From Deltaproteobacteria bacterium (GTDB taxonomy: Bacteria > Desulfobacterota > Binatia > UBA9968), in NCBI GenBank assembly GCA_016874755.1, contig VGTH01000001.1, forward strand, positions 62,001-126,000: a stretch of 64,000 nt of DNA. Reading direction: 5' to 3'. Below are positions 1-9,474 of this stretch, piece after piece. The notes under the pieces are model-generated. The model had not been told where the DNA came from. It worked only from the letters and a program-made list of their open reading frames with translations, and did no database searches. The number at the start of each line of letters is the position of its first letter. Within the stretch, counting starts at the first letter, position 1. Made by a program: the position numbers and the translations under genes.

Positions 1-2230
1 GCAGTCTAGTTACGCGTACTCCTGTGGCGTTGTAGATGGCGTTGGCGATGCAGGCCATTGGCGGGACGCAGGCGATTTCACCGGCGCCTTTGGCGCCGTA
101 GGGGCCGGCGCCGGGGTAGCCTTCGACCAAGGTCGTTTCGATGCGCGGCATCATGTTGATGGTCGGCATCAAATAATCGACGAAGCTCGGGTTCATCGTG
201 CGGCCGTCTTTGTCGAAGACGACTTGCTCGCATAGGGCTTGGCCGATGGACATGGCCGCGGCGCCTTCGATCTGGCCTTCGGCAGCGGCGCGGTGGATCG
301 GTTGGCCGATGTCGTGCACGGCGACGTATTTTAGGATTTTTACGTTGCCGGTGTCGGGGCTCACTTCGACGATGCAGGCGTGGGTCGTAAACGGCTGCGA
401 GCTGCCGTGGGCTTTTTCTTCGGCCATGAGCGCTAAGTTGTCGCAGTAGCCGCGGCCGATGACTTCGCCGATAACGTTGTGGGCGTCGGTGGCTACGGTC
501 GCGAGTGGGATGGTTTTCGACGGCGTGCCTTTGACGCGGATTTGTTTGTCGACGATTTCCAAATCGTCCGGGCTTGCTTCGAGTTTGCCGGCGGCCATCT
601 TGAAAAGCTGGTTGCGCGCGTCGATGGCGGCGAGCTTGCTCGCCGTGCCCGAAACGAGGATGCCGCGGCTGCCGACGGTGCCGGCGTCCCATGGGCTGGC
701 ATCGGTGTCGACGTTAGTGACGGTCACGTCGCTGACCGGAATACCGAGCTCTTCGGCAACGATCATCGGAATGCCGAAGCCGGGAATGGTGCCCATGTCG
801 ATCTTGCCGATGTGCACGGTCACCGAGCCGTCTTCGTTGACTTTCACAATCGACCCGCCGCCGGGGCCGGCGCTTTCGATCCACGATCCCGTCGCGATGC
901 CCATGCCTTGGTTCTTTTCGAGTTTTACATTGCCCCAGCCGATTTTTTCCTTGGCGAGTCTAACCGTCTCACCGAGGGAAACATCGCGCAGCTTGGGCAC
1001 CCCGACGATTTTGTCGCCCGCCTTCGGCATGTTTTTCATTCTGAATTCCCCTGGGTCCATGCCGAGCTTGGCGGCGATCGTATCCATGTGCGACTCGACG
1101 GCGAACGCGGCTTGCGGGCCGCCGGGGCCGCGCACCGGGCCGCAGACCTGTTTGTTGGTGTAGGCGGTGAAGCCTTCGATGTGGCAATTGGGCATCAGGT
1201 ACCAGCCGCCGAGCATGTTGGCGCAGCGGCCGCCGGCCTGCACGCCGAAGCCCGAGTAGCCGCCGGCATCGTAGAAGACCCTGCCGGTGCGGGCGACGAT
1301 GGTGCCGTCCTTTTTCACGCCGGTCTTGATGTACATGCGCGCGCCGGCGCGGATGGTGGTGGAAATCGTTTCCTCGGCCTTGTCGAGGATGATCATCACC
1401 GGCCGCTTGGTCTTGATCGCGAGCAGGCCGCAGATCGGCTCGACGGCGGCGCTGGAGGTGATGCCGCTGCCCTTGCCGCCGAAGCCGCCGCCCAAACCCG
1501 CGGAGATGACGCGCACGTCGTTCAACTTCAAACCCAACATCTTCGCGGTTTCCTGGCGCACTGGGAAAGGCGCCTGGGCATTCGCCCACACTGTGAGGCG
1601 GCCGTTGGGCTCCATCTGTGCTGCGGCGATGCGCGGCTCGAGATACTGCGGATGGATCATCTTGGTTTCGTAAACTTGTTCGACGACAACGTCGGCTTCA
1701 GCCATCGCTTTGTCGGGATCGCCGACGTGAACGACCGCGTGGCCGCAGACATTTTTCATGTCCGCGGGACAGGTCTTCGGCAGCGGCATGTCATCGTGCA
1801 GCACCGGCGCATTTGCTTTGGTTGCTTCTTCCGGATCGATCACCACTGGCAGCGGCTCGTAGGTGACTTTGATTTTTTTCAGCGCGGCTTTCGCGATGGC
1901 CGGCGAGACCGCGGCAACGGCGGCGACGGGGTCGCCCATGAAGCGCACTTTGCCGCGCGCGAGAATGTGGCGGTCGATGTAACTGCGGCCGTAGCGGACG
2001 TTGGGCGCATCGGCTGATGTGACAACGGCGTGCACGCCCGGATAGGCTGCCGCTTCACTGGTGTCGATGCTGACGATTTTGGCATGGGCGTACTGGCTGC
2101 GCAGGATCGCGCCATGCAGTTGGTCCTTGAACATTAAGTCAATGCCGTAGACACCTTTGCCAACCACGCGGTCAACGCCGCCCAAGCGGGCCGGGCTCGA
2201 GCCGACGACTTTGAATTCTGCTTTTGCCAT
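1..2230 (-). CDS. Molybdenum hydroxylase large subunit (xanthine dehydrogenase / CO dehydrogenase CoxL family), 3' end cut by window edge
   Basis: Molybdopterin-binding catalytic subunit of a xanthine dehydrogenase-family hydroxylase, which hydroxylates an aldehyde, N-heterocycle or acyl compound with water-derived oxygen. Reading from ATG at 2230 gives 743 uninterrupted codons that run off the window at residues GVRVTRL, a sequence typical of the last 20-30 residues of the family, so only a short tail is missing. A GGGFGGKG cofactor loop lies near residue 247 and the KGAGE segment holding the usual catalytic Glu near residue 716. It is last in a medium-small-large operon with the two genes upstream. 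The loop is not the AYRCSFR form of true CO dehydrogenase, so the substrate is open. Confidence 0.93.
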   Translation of the reverse strand, partial: MAKAEFKVVGSSPARLGGVDRVVGKGVYGIDLMFKDQLHGAILRSQYAHAKIVSIDTSEAAAYPGVHAVVTSADAPNVRYGRSYIDRHILARGKVRFMGDPVAAVAAVSPAIAKAALKKIKVTYEPLPVVIDPEEATKANAPVLHDDMPLPKTCPADMKNVCGHAVVHVGDPDKAMAEADVVVEQVYETKMIHPQYLEPRIAAAQMEPNGRLTVWANAQAPFPVRQETAKMLGLKLNDVRVISAGLGGGFGGKGSGITSSAAVEPICGLLAIKTKRPVMIILDKAEETISTTIRAGARMYIKTGVKKDGTIVARTGRVFYDAGGYSGFGVQAGGRCANMLGGWYLMPNCHIEGFTAYTNKQVCGPVRGPGGPQAAFAVESHMDTIAAKLGMDPGEFRMKNMPKAGDKIVGVPKLRDVSLGETVRLAKEKIGWGNVKLEKNQGMGIATGSWIESAGPGGGSIVKVNEDGSVTVHIGKIDMGTIPGFGIPMIVAEELGIPVSDVTVTNVDTDASPWDAGTVGSRGILVSGTASKLAAIDARNQLFKMAAGKLEASPDDLEIVDKQIRVKGTPSKTIPLATVATDAHNVIGEVIGRGYCDNLALMAEEKAHGSSQPFTTHACIVEVSPDTGNVKILKYVAVHDIGQPIHRAAAEGQIEGAAAMSIGQALCEQVVFDKDGRTMNPSFVDYLMPTINMMPRIETTLVEGYPGAGPYGAKGAGEIACVPPMACIANAIYNATGVRVTRL

Positions 2231-2254
2231 GACTGTCTCCTTAATCGGATTCGG

Positions 2255-2356
2255 ATTAAGAAATTTTCTTGCGCAAAGGCGCAAAGGGCGCAAAGTTCGG
2301 AGTTGGTTTTCTTTCCTTTGCGTTCTTTGCGTGCTTTGCGCGAGACATTCTTTGTC
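2255..2356. repeat. Dispersed intergenic inverted repeat, copy 1
   Basis: Spacer between the small and large hydroxylase subunits. It has tandem GCGCAAAGG-type units (from about 2270) followed, after a TTCGGA core and a short loop, by the complementary CTTTGCG units up to CTTTGCGCGAGA. The same design recurs at 4945, 10285, 19507, 28337, 56599 and 63105. The transcript would fold into a long imperfect hairpin inside the operon. Confidence 0.8.
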
Positions 2357-2821
2357 TTAGAGCTTACTCGCTGCCAAGTGAATCGCGTCGACGATTTTGT
2401 TGTAGCCGGTGCAGCGGCAGATGTTGCCGGAGACCGCTTCTTCAATGTCGGCGGCGGTCGGTTTTTTCGTCCGGTCGAGCAGCGCTTTGACCGACATGAT
2501 AAATCCCGGCGTGCAGTAGCCGCACTGGACCGCGCCGGTGTCGATGAACGCTTGCTGCACTGGGTGCAATTTGTCGCCGTCGGCCAAGCCTTCGACCGTC
2601 GTGATCTGCGCGCCGTTGGCGTCGGCGGCCATGGTCACGCAGGAGTTGATCGGCTTGCCGTTGTGAATCACCGTGCAGGCGCCGCACTCACCGGTGTTGC
2701 AGCAGAGCTTGGTGCCTTTCAGTTCCAAAACATCGCGGAGAAATTCCAACAGCGAAGTCTCCGCTTCCGCGCTGACGCTGTAAATCTTACCGTTAATCGT
2801 GGTGTTGATCGGAACGAACAT
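2357..2821 (-). CDS. Molybdenum hydroxylase 2Fe-2S small subunit (CoxS/XdhC-like)
   Basis: Iron-sulfur electron-transfer subunit of the hydroxylase. Its 154 residues are the normal family length. The N-terminal plant-type ferredoxin domain has Cys41, Cys46, Cys49 and Cys61 (CNTGECGAC then C). The C-terminal helical domain has the second cluster at Cys100, Cys103, Cys135 and Cys137 (CGYC ... CRC). The start codon at 2821 directly abuts the stop of the FAD subunit (2824-2822), which implies translational coupling. It passes electrons from the Mo site to the FAD subunit. Confidence 0.95.
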   Translation of the reverse strand: MFVPINTTINGKIYSVSAEAETSLLEFLRDVLELKGTKLCCNTGECGACTVIHNGKPINSCVTMAADANGAQITTVEGLADGDKLHPVQQAFIDTGAVQCGYCTPGFIMSVKALLDRTKKPTAADIEEAVSGNICRCTGYNKIVDAIHLAASKL

Positions 2822-3685
2822 TTACGCAACCTCCTTGCCGGTGGCGGCTTTCCAAGTTTGGGCCAGACCGCGCCGGGTCAATGCTTCGACAATCCAGCGG
2901 CGATTCTCCGCGCTGCTGCGCTGATCGCTGATCGGGCTTGCTTCGCTGCCCGACAGCGTGCCGGCTTCTTTGAGCAATGCCGCGGTGAGCGGTTTGCCTT
3001 TTAACAAAGCTTCCGTCTTCGGCGCGCGGACTGGCGTCGGTGCGACTGCGCCGAGGCCGATGCGGGCCTCTTGCACGCCGCTACCGTTGGCCGCGAGCAG
3101 CACGGCAACGCCGACCATGGCGATATCCATGGCGCCGCGCACGGCGTGCTTCAAATAAACGCCTTTGCTGCCGGCAGCGGGGATCGGGATTTCGATTTCC
3201 TTCAACAATCCTTTGGCACCGACGGCGCTTTTGCCGGGGCCTTGGAAGAAAGAAGAAAACGGCTCGCTACGCTCACCGTCGGAAAACGCGCAAATCGCCG
3301 TGGCGTTGAGCACGAGCAGCGGGGTTAACGTTTCACCCGACGGCGAAGCGCGGCAGATGTTGCCGCCGAGGGTCGCGGTGTTGCGCACTTGCAGCGAAGC
3401 AAACTGATGTGACGCTTCCCAGAGCACTGGCAATTTCTCGCGGATCAGCGAGCTGGTTTCGATCTCACGAATCGTCGTCAGCGCGCCGATGCGAATGGCA
3501 CCGCCGCTCTCTGAGATGCCGGAAAGGCCGGAGATTTTTTTGATATTCACCAGCGCGCTCGGCTCTTCTTTGAATTTGATGTCGACCATCACGTCCGTGC
3601 CGCCGGCGATGACCTTGGCCTCAGCACCATGCTTGGCCAGCACCGACAGCGCGTCGCCGATCGATTTCGGTTCGAAATACTCCAT
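2822..3685 (-). CDS. Molybdenum hydroxylase FAD-binding medium subunit (CoxM-like)
   Basis: FAD subunit that receives electrons from the 2Fe-2S subunit. Its 287 residues match the family. The N-terminal AGGTD motif is at residues 27-31 and the second FAD motif, TATLGGNIC, is near residues 103-111. It is the first gene of the operon; the promoter should lie in 3686-3900, the divergent spacer shared with the cupin gene. The gene order medium, small, large is the one used by CO dehydrogenase-like and aldehyde oxidase-like operons. Confidence 0.95.
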   Translation of the reverse strand: MEYFEPKSIGDALSVLAKHGAEAKVIAGGTDVMVDIKFKEEPSALVNIKKISGLSGISESGGAIRIGALTTIREIETSSLIREKLPVLWEASHQFASLQVRNTATLGGNICRASPSGETLTPLLVLNATAICAFSDGERSEPFSSFFQGPGKSAVGAKGLLKEIEIPIPAAGSKGVYLKHAVRGAMDIAMVGVAVLLAANGSGVQEARIGLGAVAPTPVRAPKTEALLKGKPLTAALLKEAGTLSGSEASPISDQRSSAENRRWIVEALTRRGLAQTWKAATGKEVA

Positions 3686-3808
3686 AAAGGATTGCCTCGT
3701 GTTTGGATTTGTTAAATGCGTTTTTGTCTTAGCCCAATTGGTAGGAAGTTAGCAAGGGGTTGTGACGAATTGGTGGCCTGGGTAGTCGTGGTCGTCGTCT
3801 GGATGTAG

Positions 3809-3828
3809 GGGCGACCGGTTGGTCGCCC
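3809..3828. repeat. REP-like hairpin (GGGCGACC / GGTCGCCC)
   Basis: An 8-bp perfect inverted repeat with a 4-nt loop, preceded by GTAG, in the divergent spacer between the hydroxylase operon and the cupin gene. Similar GTAGGGGC-type hairpins occur at 24303 and 56686. It could act as a bidirectional transcript-end structure or simply be a dispersed repeat. Confidence 0.6.
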
Positions 3829-3900
3829 TTTCTTGCAGTTTCTCCACACCGAGAATATACAAACGGGTGTGATACGTTCGAGATAGGAGACCCTGTTTTC

Positions 3901-4938
3901 ATGCGCTTGCCACATCGCGATCCGATCCGTTTAGGGCCGACGGCCTATGAAGTGTTTCAGGAGAAGGAAGGTATTCCTTCCGTCACCGGGTTTTTCATTG
4001 AGGACTTGATGGACGTCGCGGTCAAACCCTGGGCGCGCATGGGGGCGTTGGGGTCGTATCTAAATCTCGGCGAGCAGCAGGAGACCGACGCCTACATCTG
4101 CGAAATTCCTGCCGGCAAAGAGACCCTTCCGCAGCATCATATGTTCGAGATGCTGGTCTATATTCACAAAGGCCGCGGCGCGACCACGGTTTGGTTCGAG
4201 GGCGAGGGCAAGCAGACCTTTGAGTGGGCAGCGGGGGCGATCTTCGCTATTCCATTGAATGTCTCGTACCAGCACTTCAACGTTTCCAACGAGCCGGTGC
4301 GTTTTCTCGCTGGCACCAATGCGCCGCATGTGATCAATCTGTTTCACAACGAAGACTTTATTTTTCGCAATCCGTTTCAGTTCCGCGACCGCTTCACGCC
4401 GGAACGGGAGTTTTTCAATTACAACAAAAAGCTGACGGTGCGGTCGTGGGAGTCGAACCTGGTGCCGGACGTGAATACGTTTGCCCTCGACGACTATCCG
4501 ATGAAGGGCAAAGGCGTGAAGATCATGCGCTTCGGCTTGGCGGGAACAACGTATGGGTGCCACGTGCAAGAGTTCCCCGTCGGCAGCCGCAGCTTGTTTC
4601 ATCGGCATGGTCCCGGCGCGATCGTTTGCGTCACGCAGGGCACCGGCTTTGCAATGGTTTGGCGCGAAGGGGAGGATCGCACGCGCTTTGAGATCAAACC
4701 GGGCTCCATCTACTCGCCGGGTGATCTGATGTATCACGGCCACTTCAATACGGGGCATGAAACGCTGCGACATTTCGCCATGCGCGGCCGCAGTCCTAAA
4801 TTCAGCCAGGATCGGTTTCGGACGAAGCTGCACGAGATGATCCCCCTCGAAGAGGAGCCTCCGGAGATTCATCCGATATATTTGGAGGAGCTGAAGAGAA
4901 ATGGCGTGAAGTCGGAAATTTCGCTTGTTGAAGAGTAG
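3901..4938 (+). CDS. Bicupin protein, probable partner of the UbiD decarboxylase
   Basis: A 345-residue protein with two cupin barrels, broadly like gentisate or homogentisate-type ring-cleaving dioxygenases, although the exact reaction cannot be read from sequence. The first barrel has a QHH motif (His79, His80) followed by EM (Glu83); the second has FHRHG near residue 234. Both are positions where cupins bind a metal. The gene lies 179 bp upstream of a UbiD decarboxylase on the same strand, separated by a dispersed repeat. A second UbiD gene at 10.4 kb also has an adjacent cupin remnant, which supports a shared pathway. Confidence 0.8.
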   Translation: MRLPHRDPIRLGPTAYEVFQEKEGIPSVTGFFIEDLMDVAVKPWARMGALGSYLNLGEQQETDAYICEIPAGKETLPQHHMFEMLVYIHKGRGATTVWFEGEGKQTFEWAAGAIFAIPLNVSYQHFNVSNEPVRFLAGTNAPHVINLFHNEDFIFRNPFQFRDRFTPEREFFNYNKKLTVRSWESNLVPDVNTFALDDYPMKGKGVKIMRFGLAGTTYGCHVQEFPVGSRSLFHRHGPGAIVCVTQGTGFAMVWREGEDRTRFEIKPGSIYSPGDLMYHGHFNTGHETLRHFAMRGRSPKFSQDRFRTKLHEMIPLEEEPPEIHPIYLEELKRNGVKSEISLVEE

Positions 4939-4944
4939 GGAGAT

Positions 4945-5103
4945 TTAACCACAAAGGGCACAAAGGATTCGGATTCGGAGAATTAACCGCAAAAAGCGCA
5001 AAAGGCGCAAGAAGTAATGACTCACCACGAAGGACACGAAGAGCACGAAGCTCGGAAAATGATTTTTCTGCTTCTTTCCTTCGTGCCTTCGTGGTGAAAA
5101 GTA
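4945..5103. repeat. Dispersed intergenic inverted repeat, copy 2 (composite)
   Basis: A composite of a CACAAAGG unit, a TTAACCGC unit with AAAAGCGC, then a full hairpin of CACCACGAAGGACACGAAG against CTTCGTGCCTTCGTGGTG with a loop near 5058. It fills the whole spacer between the bicupin gene and ubiD and ends just before the AGGAG ribosome-binding site. Confidence 0.8.
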
Positions 5104-5117
5104 TTTGAGGAGATCAT

Positions 5118-6575
5118 ATGTCTGAGCTGGCTTACACAGACTTTCGCAGCTTCGTTGCCGAAGCGATCAAGATTAGCGACCACCGCGTGATCGAGGGCGC
5201 GGATTGGGACGCCGAGATTGGCGCGCTGGTGGAATCCACTGCAGAGTTGGTGCCGCAGCCGCCGCTTTTGTTGTTCGACAAAGTGAAAGGCTACCCGGCG
5301 GGGTTTCGCGTTTGCAGTCTGCCCTACGCGGCTTATAAGCGTGTCGCCTTGGCGCTCGGCTTGCCGCTCGACAAGACGAAACTGGAAACTTTGCGTCTCG
5401 CCGCTCGCAAGGTGCGCACGACGCAGCGGATTGCACCGAAAGAAGTCAGTACGTCGCCGCTGTTAGAAAACGTCTTGAAGGGCGGCGATGTCAATCTTCT
5501 CAAGTTTCCCGCGCTGCGTTTTCACGAAAATGACGGCGGGCGCTACTTTGGACCAGGCGGCGGCTTGATCAACCAGGATCCGGATTCCGGCTACGTCAAC
5601 ACGGGCACCTACCGGATGCAGCTTCATGATAAGAACACGCTTGGTTTGTGGATGAGCCCAGGCCAAAATGGCCGGCAGATCGCTGCGAAGTACTGGGAGA
5701 AGGGCAAGAGCTGCCCGGTGGCGGCGACCTATGGGCAGCATCCAATGGTCTTCATGCCGTCGTACACGAAATTCCCTTACGGTGCGCAAGAGATGGAAGT
5801 TACCGGCGGGCTGATTGGTAAACCGCTCGAAGTGTTGCGCGGGCCGATCACGGGTTTGCCGATTCCGGCGTCGTCGGAGATCGCGATTGAAGGCGAGATT
5901 CCGCCGCCGTCCGAAGAGTCGCGTGCCGAGGGACCCTTCGGTGAATGGCCCGGCTACTACTCAGGCGGCACCACCGGCACCGGCGAAAACCAACCGATCA
6001 TTCGTGTCAAAGCGATCTATCACCGCAACGATCCGATCCTTGAAGACGAAGCGCCGCTCTGGCCCGGTGCGGTGAAAATGGACCTGCATATCTCCGCTGG
6101 GGTGTTGTGGGATCAGCTGGAAAGCGCCGGCATTCAAGATATCGTCGGCGTGTATAACCACACCTCTTATATGACGGTGGTGTCGATCCGACAAAAGTAT
6201 GCCGGCCACGCCAAGCAGACCGGTTTGGCCGCGGTCAGCGCCGCCGCCGCGGCGCGCAACGGCCGCTACGTCGTCGTCGTGGACGAAGACATCGACCCGA
6301 CCAACATGAAAGAAGTGCTCTGGGCGATGATGACGCGCGTCGATCCGGCGACCAATATCGATATCGTCGACGGCTGCTGGTCGACGCCGCTCGATCCGCG
6401 CATGCCGCCGAGCAAACGGAAGAACAAAGATCACACCAACAGCCGCGGCATTTTCTACGCGGTGCGGCCGTGGGAATGGCGCGACAAGTTCCCGAAAACG
6501 AGCCGCTCGAGCCGCGAGCTGCGCGAGAAGACGATCGCCAAGTTCAAAGGCGTGATTCCGTTTCCGGGCTCGTGA
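5118..6575 (+). CDS. UbiD-family decarboxylase
   Basis: A 485-residue UbiD-type (de)carboxylase, an enzyme family that uses prenylated FMN to remove or add CO2 on aromatic or alpha,beta-unsaturated acids. NTGTYR near residue 161 matches the prFMN-binding strand. The paired acidic segments EIAIEGE (about 257) and GPFGEW (about 272) carry the family's catalytic glutamates. AGGAG precedes the ATG at the right spacing. No UbiX prenyltransferase is in this window. It is paralogous to the UbiD at 10440-11861. Substrate unknown; the cupin neighbour suggests an aromatic acid. Confidence 0.93.
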   Translation: MSELAYTDFRSFVAEAIKISDHRVIEGADWDAEIGALVESTAELVPQPPLLLFDKVKGYPAGFRVCSLPYAAYKRVALALGLPLDKTKLETLRLAARKVRTTQRIAPKEVSTSPLLENVLKGGDVNLLKFPALRFHENDGGRYFGPGGGLINQDPDSGYVNTGTYRMQLHDKNTLGLWMSPGQNGRQIAAKYWEKGKSCPVAATYGQHPMVFMPSYTKFPYGAQEMEVTGGLIGKPLEVLRGPITGLPIPASSEIAIEGEIPPPSEESRAEGPFGEWPGYYSGGTTGTGENQPIIRVKAIYHRNDPILEDEAPLWPGAVKMDLHISAGVLWDQLESAGIQDIVGVYNHTSYMTVVSIRQKYAGHAKQTGLAAVSAAAAARNGRYVVVVDEDIDPTNMKEVLWAMMTRVDPATNIDIVDGCWSTPLDPRMPPSKRKNKDHTNSRGIFYAVRPWEWRDKFPKTSRSSRELREKTIAKFKGVIPFPGS

Positions 6576-6663
6576 TCTCGTCTTGTGTTACCCTGTCAAT
6601 GTCGGGTCGTAATCAATCCAAGTCAGTTCCTAGTTCCTTCCCCCGCCTCGGGGGAAGGATAGA

Positions 6664-8382
6664 ATGGGGGCCGCTGCCCGAGTGAAAGGCCGTAGTCTTT
6701 TCGTCGCCGTCTCGGTGGCTAGTCTGCTTCCGGTCCTAGCGTTCCTCGTCATCATCATCTGGATGGGGTTCTGGCAGGGCAGTCCGGGCGAGCCGGTGGA
6801 GCACACGCTTAAGCACTACCGGACGCTCTTCAGCGATGCATCCACGTACAAAACTCTGTTGAACACGCTCGGCTTTGCCGCGACTACGGTGCTGGTGTCG
6901 CTGTTGTTTGCCGTGCCCACGGCGTGGTTAGTCGAGCGCACGGATTTGCCCGGGAAAAATCTGGTTTACGCGCTGGTCACCATCGGCGCGCTGGTGCCGA
7001 CATTTTTTACTTCCATGGGGTGGGTGTTCTTGCTCCATCCGCGCATCGGCATCATCAACAAATCGCTGATGGAGCTTTTCAACCTGGAGAACGCGCCGTT
7101 CAACATCGCATCGCTCGTCGGTATGGGCTGGGTCGAGGGGTTGGGCCTCTCGTCCATCGCCTTCATCATGATCGTCGCTACTTACCGGACGATGGACCCG
7201 GCGCTGGAAGAGGCGGCGCGGGTGCATGGTTTGGGTCTGTTTCGCACGCTGTGCTACGTGACGCTGCCGCTGACGTTTCCCGGCATCATCGCGGCGTCGA
7301 TATATGTTTTCACCATCGGCCTGTCGGCCTTCGAGGTGCCGGCCATCATCGGCATGTCGAATAAGATATTTACTTTTGCGACGTTCATTTTCTACAAGAT
7401 TCAGCCACTCGAAGAGTTGCCGAGCTACGGCATGGCTGGCGCCGTGAGCAGTTTGTTGGTGGTGCTGGCGCTGCTCTTGAGTTGGAGTTACTTCAGCGTC
7501 CTGCGCTATTCGCATCGTTACGCGGTGGTCACGGGCAAGGGCTACCGGCCGCGCCTGGTCGAGTTGGGCAAGCGAGGTTGGCTACTGGCGTGGCTGTTTC
7601 TCGGTGGCTTTTTTCTCGTTGCCAAGGTCCTGCCGTTTTTGCTCCTGGTCTGGGCGTCGCTGCTGAAGTTTTTTCAGCCGCCCTCTTGGGCCGCGTTGGA
7701 GCAAGTCTCACTGGCCAATTTCTATGGCCTGCCGTGGAAGCTCATGGCCAGCGGCGCTTGGAACACTTTCATCCTGATGCTGGTCGTGCCAACGCTGACG
7801 ATCGTTCTCTGTCTGGCGATCTCTTGGACCGTGCTGCGCTCGGGGCTGAAATGGCGCCTCCTGTTCGATGCGGTGGCGTTTTTGCCGCACGCGGTGCCCA
7901 ATTTAATTCTTGCCATCGCCGCGGTGTTCGCGGCGTTGTTTCTCATGCCCAGGGCCATTCCGATCTATGGGAGCCTGGCGATTCTCATTTTCGTTTACAC
8001 GATTAGCCGCATCAGTTTTGCCACGCGCATCATCAACAACTCGCTGGCGCAGATTCATCCCGAGTTGGAAGAGGCGGCGTTTGTCGGCGGTCTGCCGCTG
8101 CTGCAAGTGATGCGCAAGATTCTGTTGCCGCTGCTCAAGCCGGCGCTCGTCTACGCTTGGCTGTGGATGGCGCTGTTGTGCTTTCGCGAGCTGACCATGG
8201 CTTCGGTGCTGGTCACGAGCCAAGGCAACGTCACGCTGCCGATGATTGTCTGGGGCCTGTGGCTCGGCGGTAGTCTCAATCAAGCGGCGGCGGCGAACCT
8301 GGTCGTGCTGGCGTTGATGGTGCCGTTCGTCGTGCTCTATTTGATCTTTGGCCGGCGCAGTCGGTTTTCGGAGGCGGCGTGA
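6664..8382 (+). CDS. Fe3+-type ABC transporter permease, two fused domains (FbpB/AfuB family)
   Basis: Inner-membrane permease of 572 residues with two binding-protein-dependent transport domains in one chain, the usual form for ferric iron importers and related systems. EAA coupling motifs are visible near residue 181 (EEAARVHGLG) and residue 469 (EEAAFVGGLP), each within a hydrophobic multi-helix half. Its stop overlaps the GTG start of the ATPase gene (GTGA). No periplasmic binding protein gene is adjacent, so the ligand cannot be assigned; iron, thiamine and 2-aminoethylphosphonate importers share this layout. Confidence 0.9.
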   Translation: MGAAARVKGRSLFVAVSVASLLPVLAFLVIIIWMGFWQGSPGEPVEHTLKHYRTLFSDASTYKTLLNTLGFAATTVLVSLLFAVPTAWLVERTDLPGKNLVYALVTIGALVPTFFTSMGWVFLLHPRIGIINKSLMELFNLENAPFNIASLVGMGWVEGLGLSSIAFIMIVATYRTMDPALEEAARVHGLGLFRTLCYVTLPLTFPGIIAASIYVFTIGLSAFEVPAIIGMSNKIFTFATFIFYKIQPLEELPSYGMAGAVSSLLVVLALLLSWSYFSVLRYSHRYAVVTGKGYRPRLVELGKRGWLLAWLFLGGFFLVAKVLPFLLLVWASLLKFFQPPSWAALEQVSLANFYGLPWKLMASGAWNTFILMLVVPTLTIVLCLAISWTVLRSGLKWRLLFDAVAFLPHAVPNLILAIAAVFAALFLMPRAIPIYGSLAILIFVYTISRISFATRIINNSLAQIHPELEEAAFVGGLPLLQVMRKILLPLLKPALVYAWLWMALLCFRELTMASVLVTSQGNVTLPMIVWGLWLGGSLNQAAAANLVVLALMVPFVVLYLIFGRRSRFSEAA

Positions 8383-9458
8383 TCTCGATTCGAAAGCTCG
8401 TCAAGCAATTTGCCACCGGCGAGCAAACCGTCGCAGCCCTTCAAGGCGTCGACCTCGAGGTGAGCAAGGGCGAGTTTTTCGTGCTGCTCGGACCGAGCGG
8501 CTCGGGCAAAACCACGCTGCTGCGCAGCGTCGCCGGTTTGGAAAAGCCCGATAGCGGTGAAATCAGCCTCAACGGCAAGACGGTGTTTTCCGGTAGCCGC
8601 AAGATCGCCGCGCTGCCCGAGGAGCGCGAGATCGGCATGGTGTTTCAGTCCTACGCGATCTGGCCACATTTGACGGTCGCCGAAAATATCGGTCTGGTGT
8701 TGACCCACGGCCGGTCGCGCCTATCGAAAAGCGCGGCGCAGGAGCGCATTCGCCATGCGCTCAGCCTGGTGCAGCTCGACGATTATGGCAGCCGGCCGTC
8801 GCGCCTATTGAGCGGCGGCCAGCAGCAGCGCGTGGCGTTGGCGCGGGCGTTGGCGGTGAATCCGGCGCTGTTGTTGATGGACGAGCCGCTCAGCAATCTC
8901 GACGCGCGGCTGCGCGAAGAGGTGCGCACCAGCATCAAGAAAGTCGCCATGCAATTGGGCATCACGGTGCTCTATGTCACCCACGATCAAGTCGAAGCGA
9001 TGGTGCTGGCCGACCGCATCGCGGTCATGTCGCATGGGCAGATTCTGCAAATCGGCAATCCCTTCGAGCTGTACCGCGCGCCGGCCAATGCGCTGGTGGC
9101 CGAGTTCTTCGGCTCGATCAATTGGCTGCGCGGGAAAATCGCGGGCAACGGCACGGTCGAAAGTGAAGTCGGCACGCTTGTCATCGAAAACCAACGACAG
9201 TATGAAGGAGACGTGGTGGTTGGCGTGCGGCCGGAGGACGTCCGGCTCGCTGCGAACAGCGACAGCGGTGAAAATATTCTCACCGGCGGGATCGTTGGCT
9301 CAGTATTTTTAGGCGACCAGATTACTGCTGAAGTGAAGATTAAAGACAAAGTGTTGATCGCCAAAGCAAGCCCCGAGCGGGAATACCCAGTGGGCAATAT
9401 TTCAGTGCGATTACCCAAAGAACGTTTGGTGATTTTTCCCGATACTACGGCTAAATAA
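8379..9458 (+). CDS. ABC transporter ATP-binding protein (FbpC/PotA type)
   Basis: ATPase of 359 residues that energises the preceding permease. Walker A GPSGSGKTT is at residues 38-46, the signature LSGGQQQ at 144-150, and Walker B LLLMDEP follows. A C-terminal regulatory (TOBE-like) domain fills the last 120 residues. The start is GTG at 8379, overlapping the permease stop by 4 nt, a standard coupled arrangement. Specificity is unclear because the binding protein is missing from the operon. Confidence 0.93.
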   Translation: MISIRKLVKQFATGEQTVAALQGVDLEVSKGEFFVLLGPSGSGKTTLLRSVAGLEKPDSGEISLNGKTVFSGSRKIAALPEEREIGMVFQSYAIWPHLTVAENIGLVLTHGRSRLSKSAAQERIRHALSLVQLDDYGSRPSRLLSGGQQQRVALARALAVNPALLLMDEPLSNLDARLREEVRTSIKKVAMQLGITVLYVTHDQVEAMVLADRIAVMSHGQILQIGNPFELYRAPANALVAEFFGSINWLRGKIAGNGTVESEVGTLVIENQRQYEGDVVVGVRPEDVRLAANSDSGENILTGGIVGSVFLGDQITAEVKIKDKVLIAKASPEREYPVGNISVRLPKERLVIFPDTTAK

Positions 9459-9474
9459 TAGAAGGAGAATGATT

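Noticed and set aside
479-2017. Long open frame on the plus strand opposite the Mo hydroxylase large subunit
   Set aside because: The minus-strand frame is a continuous, clearly recognisable hydroxylase; the plus-strand frame has no family features and is a GC-rich shadow.
4060-4872. Long minus-strand frame opposite the bicupin gene
   Set aside because: It mirrors a well-supported cupin gene and shows no motif or ribosome site.
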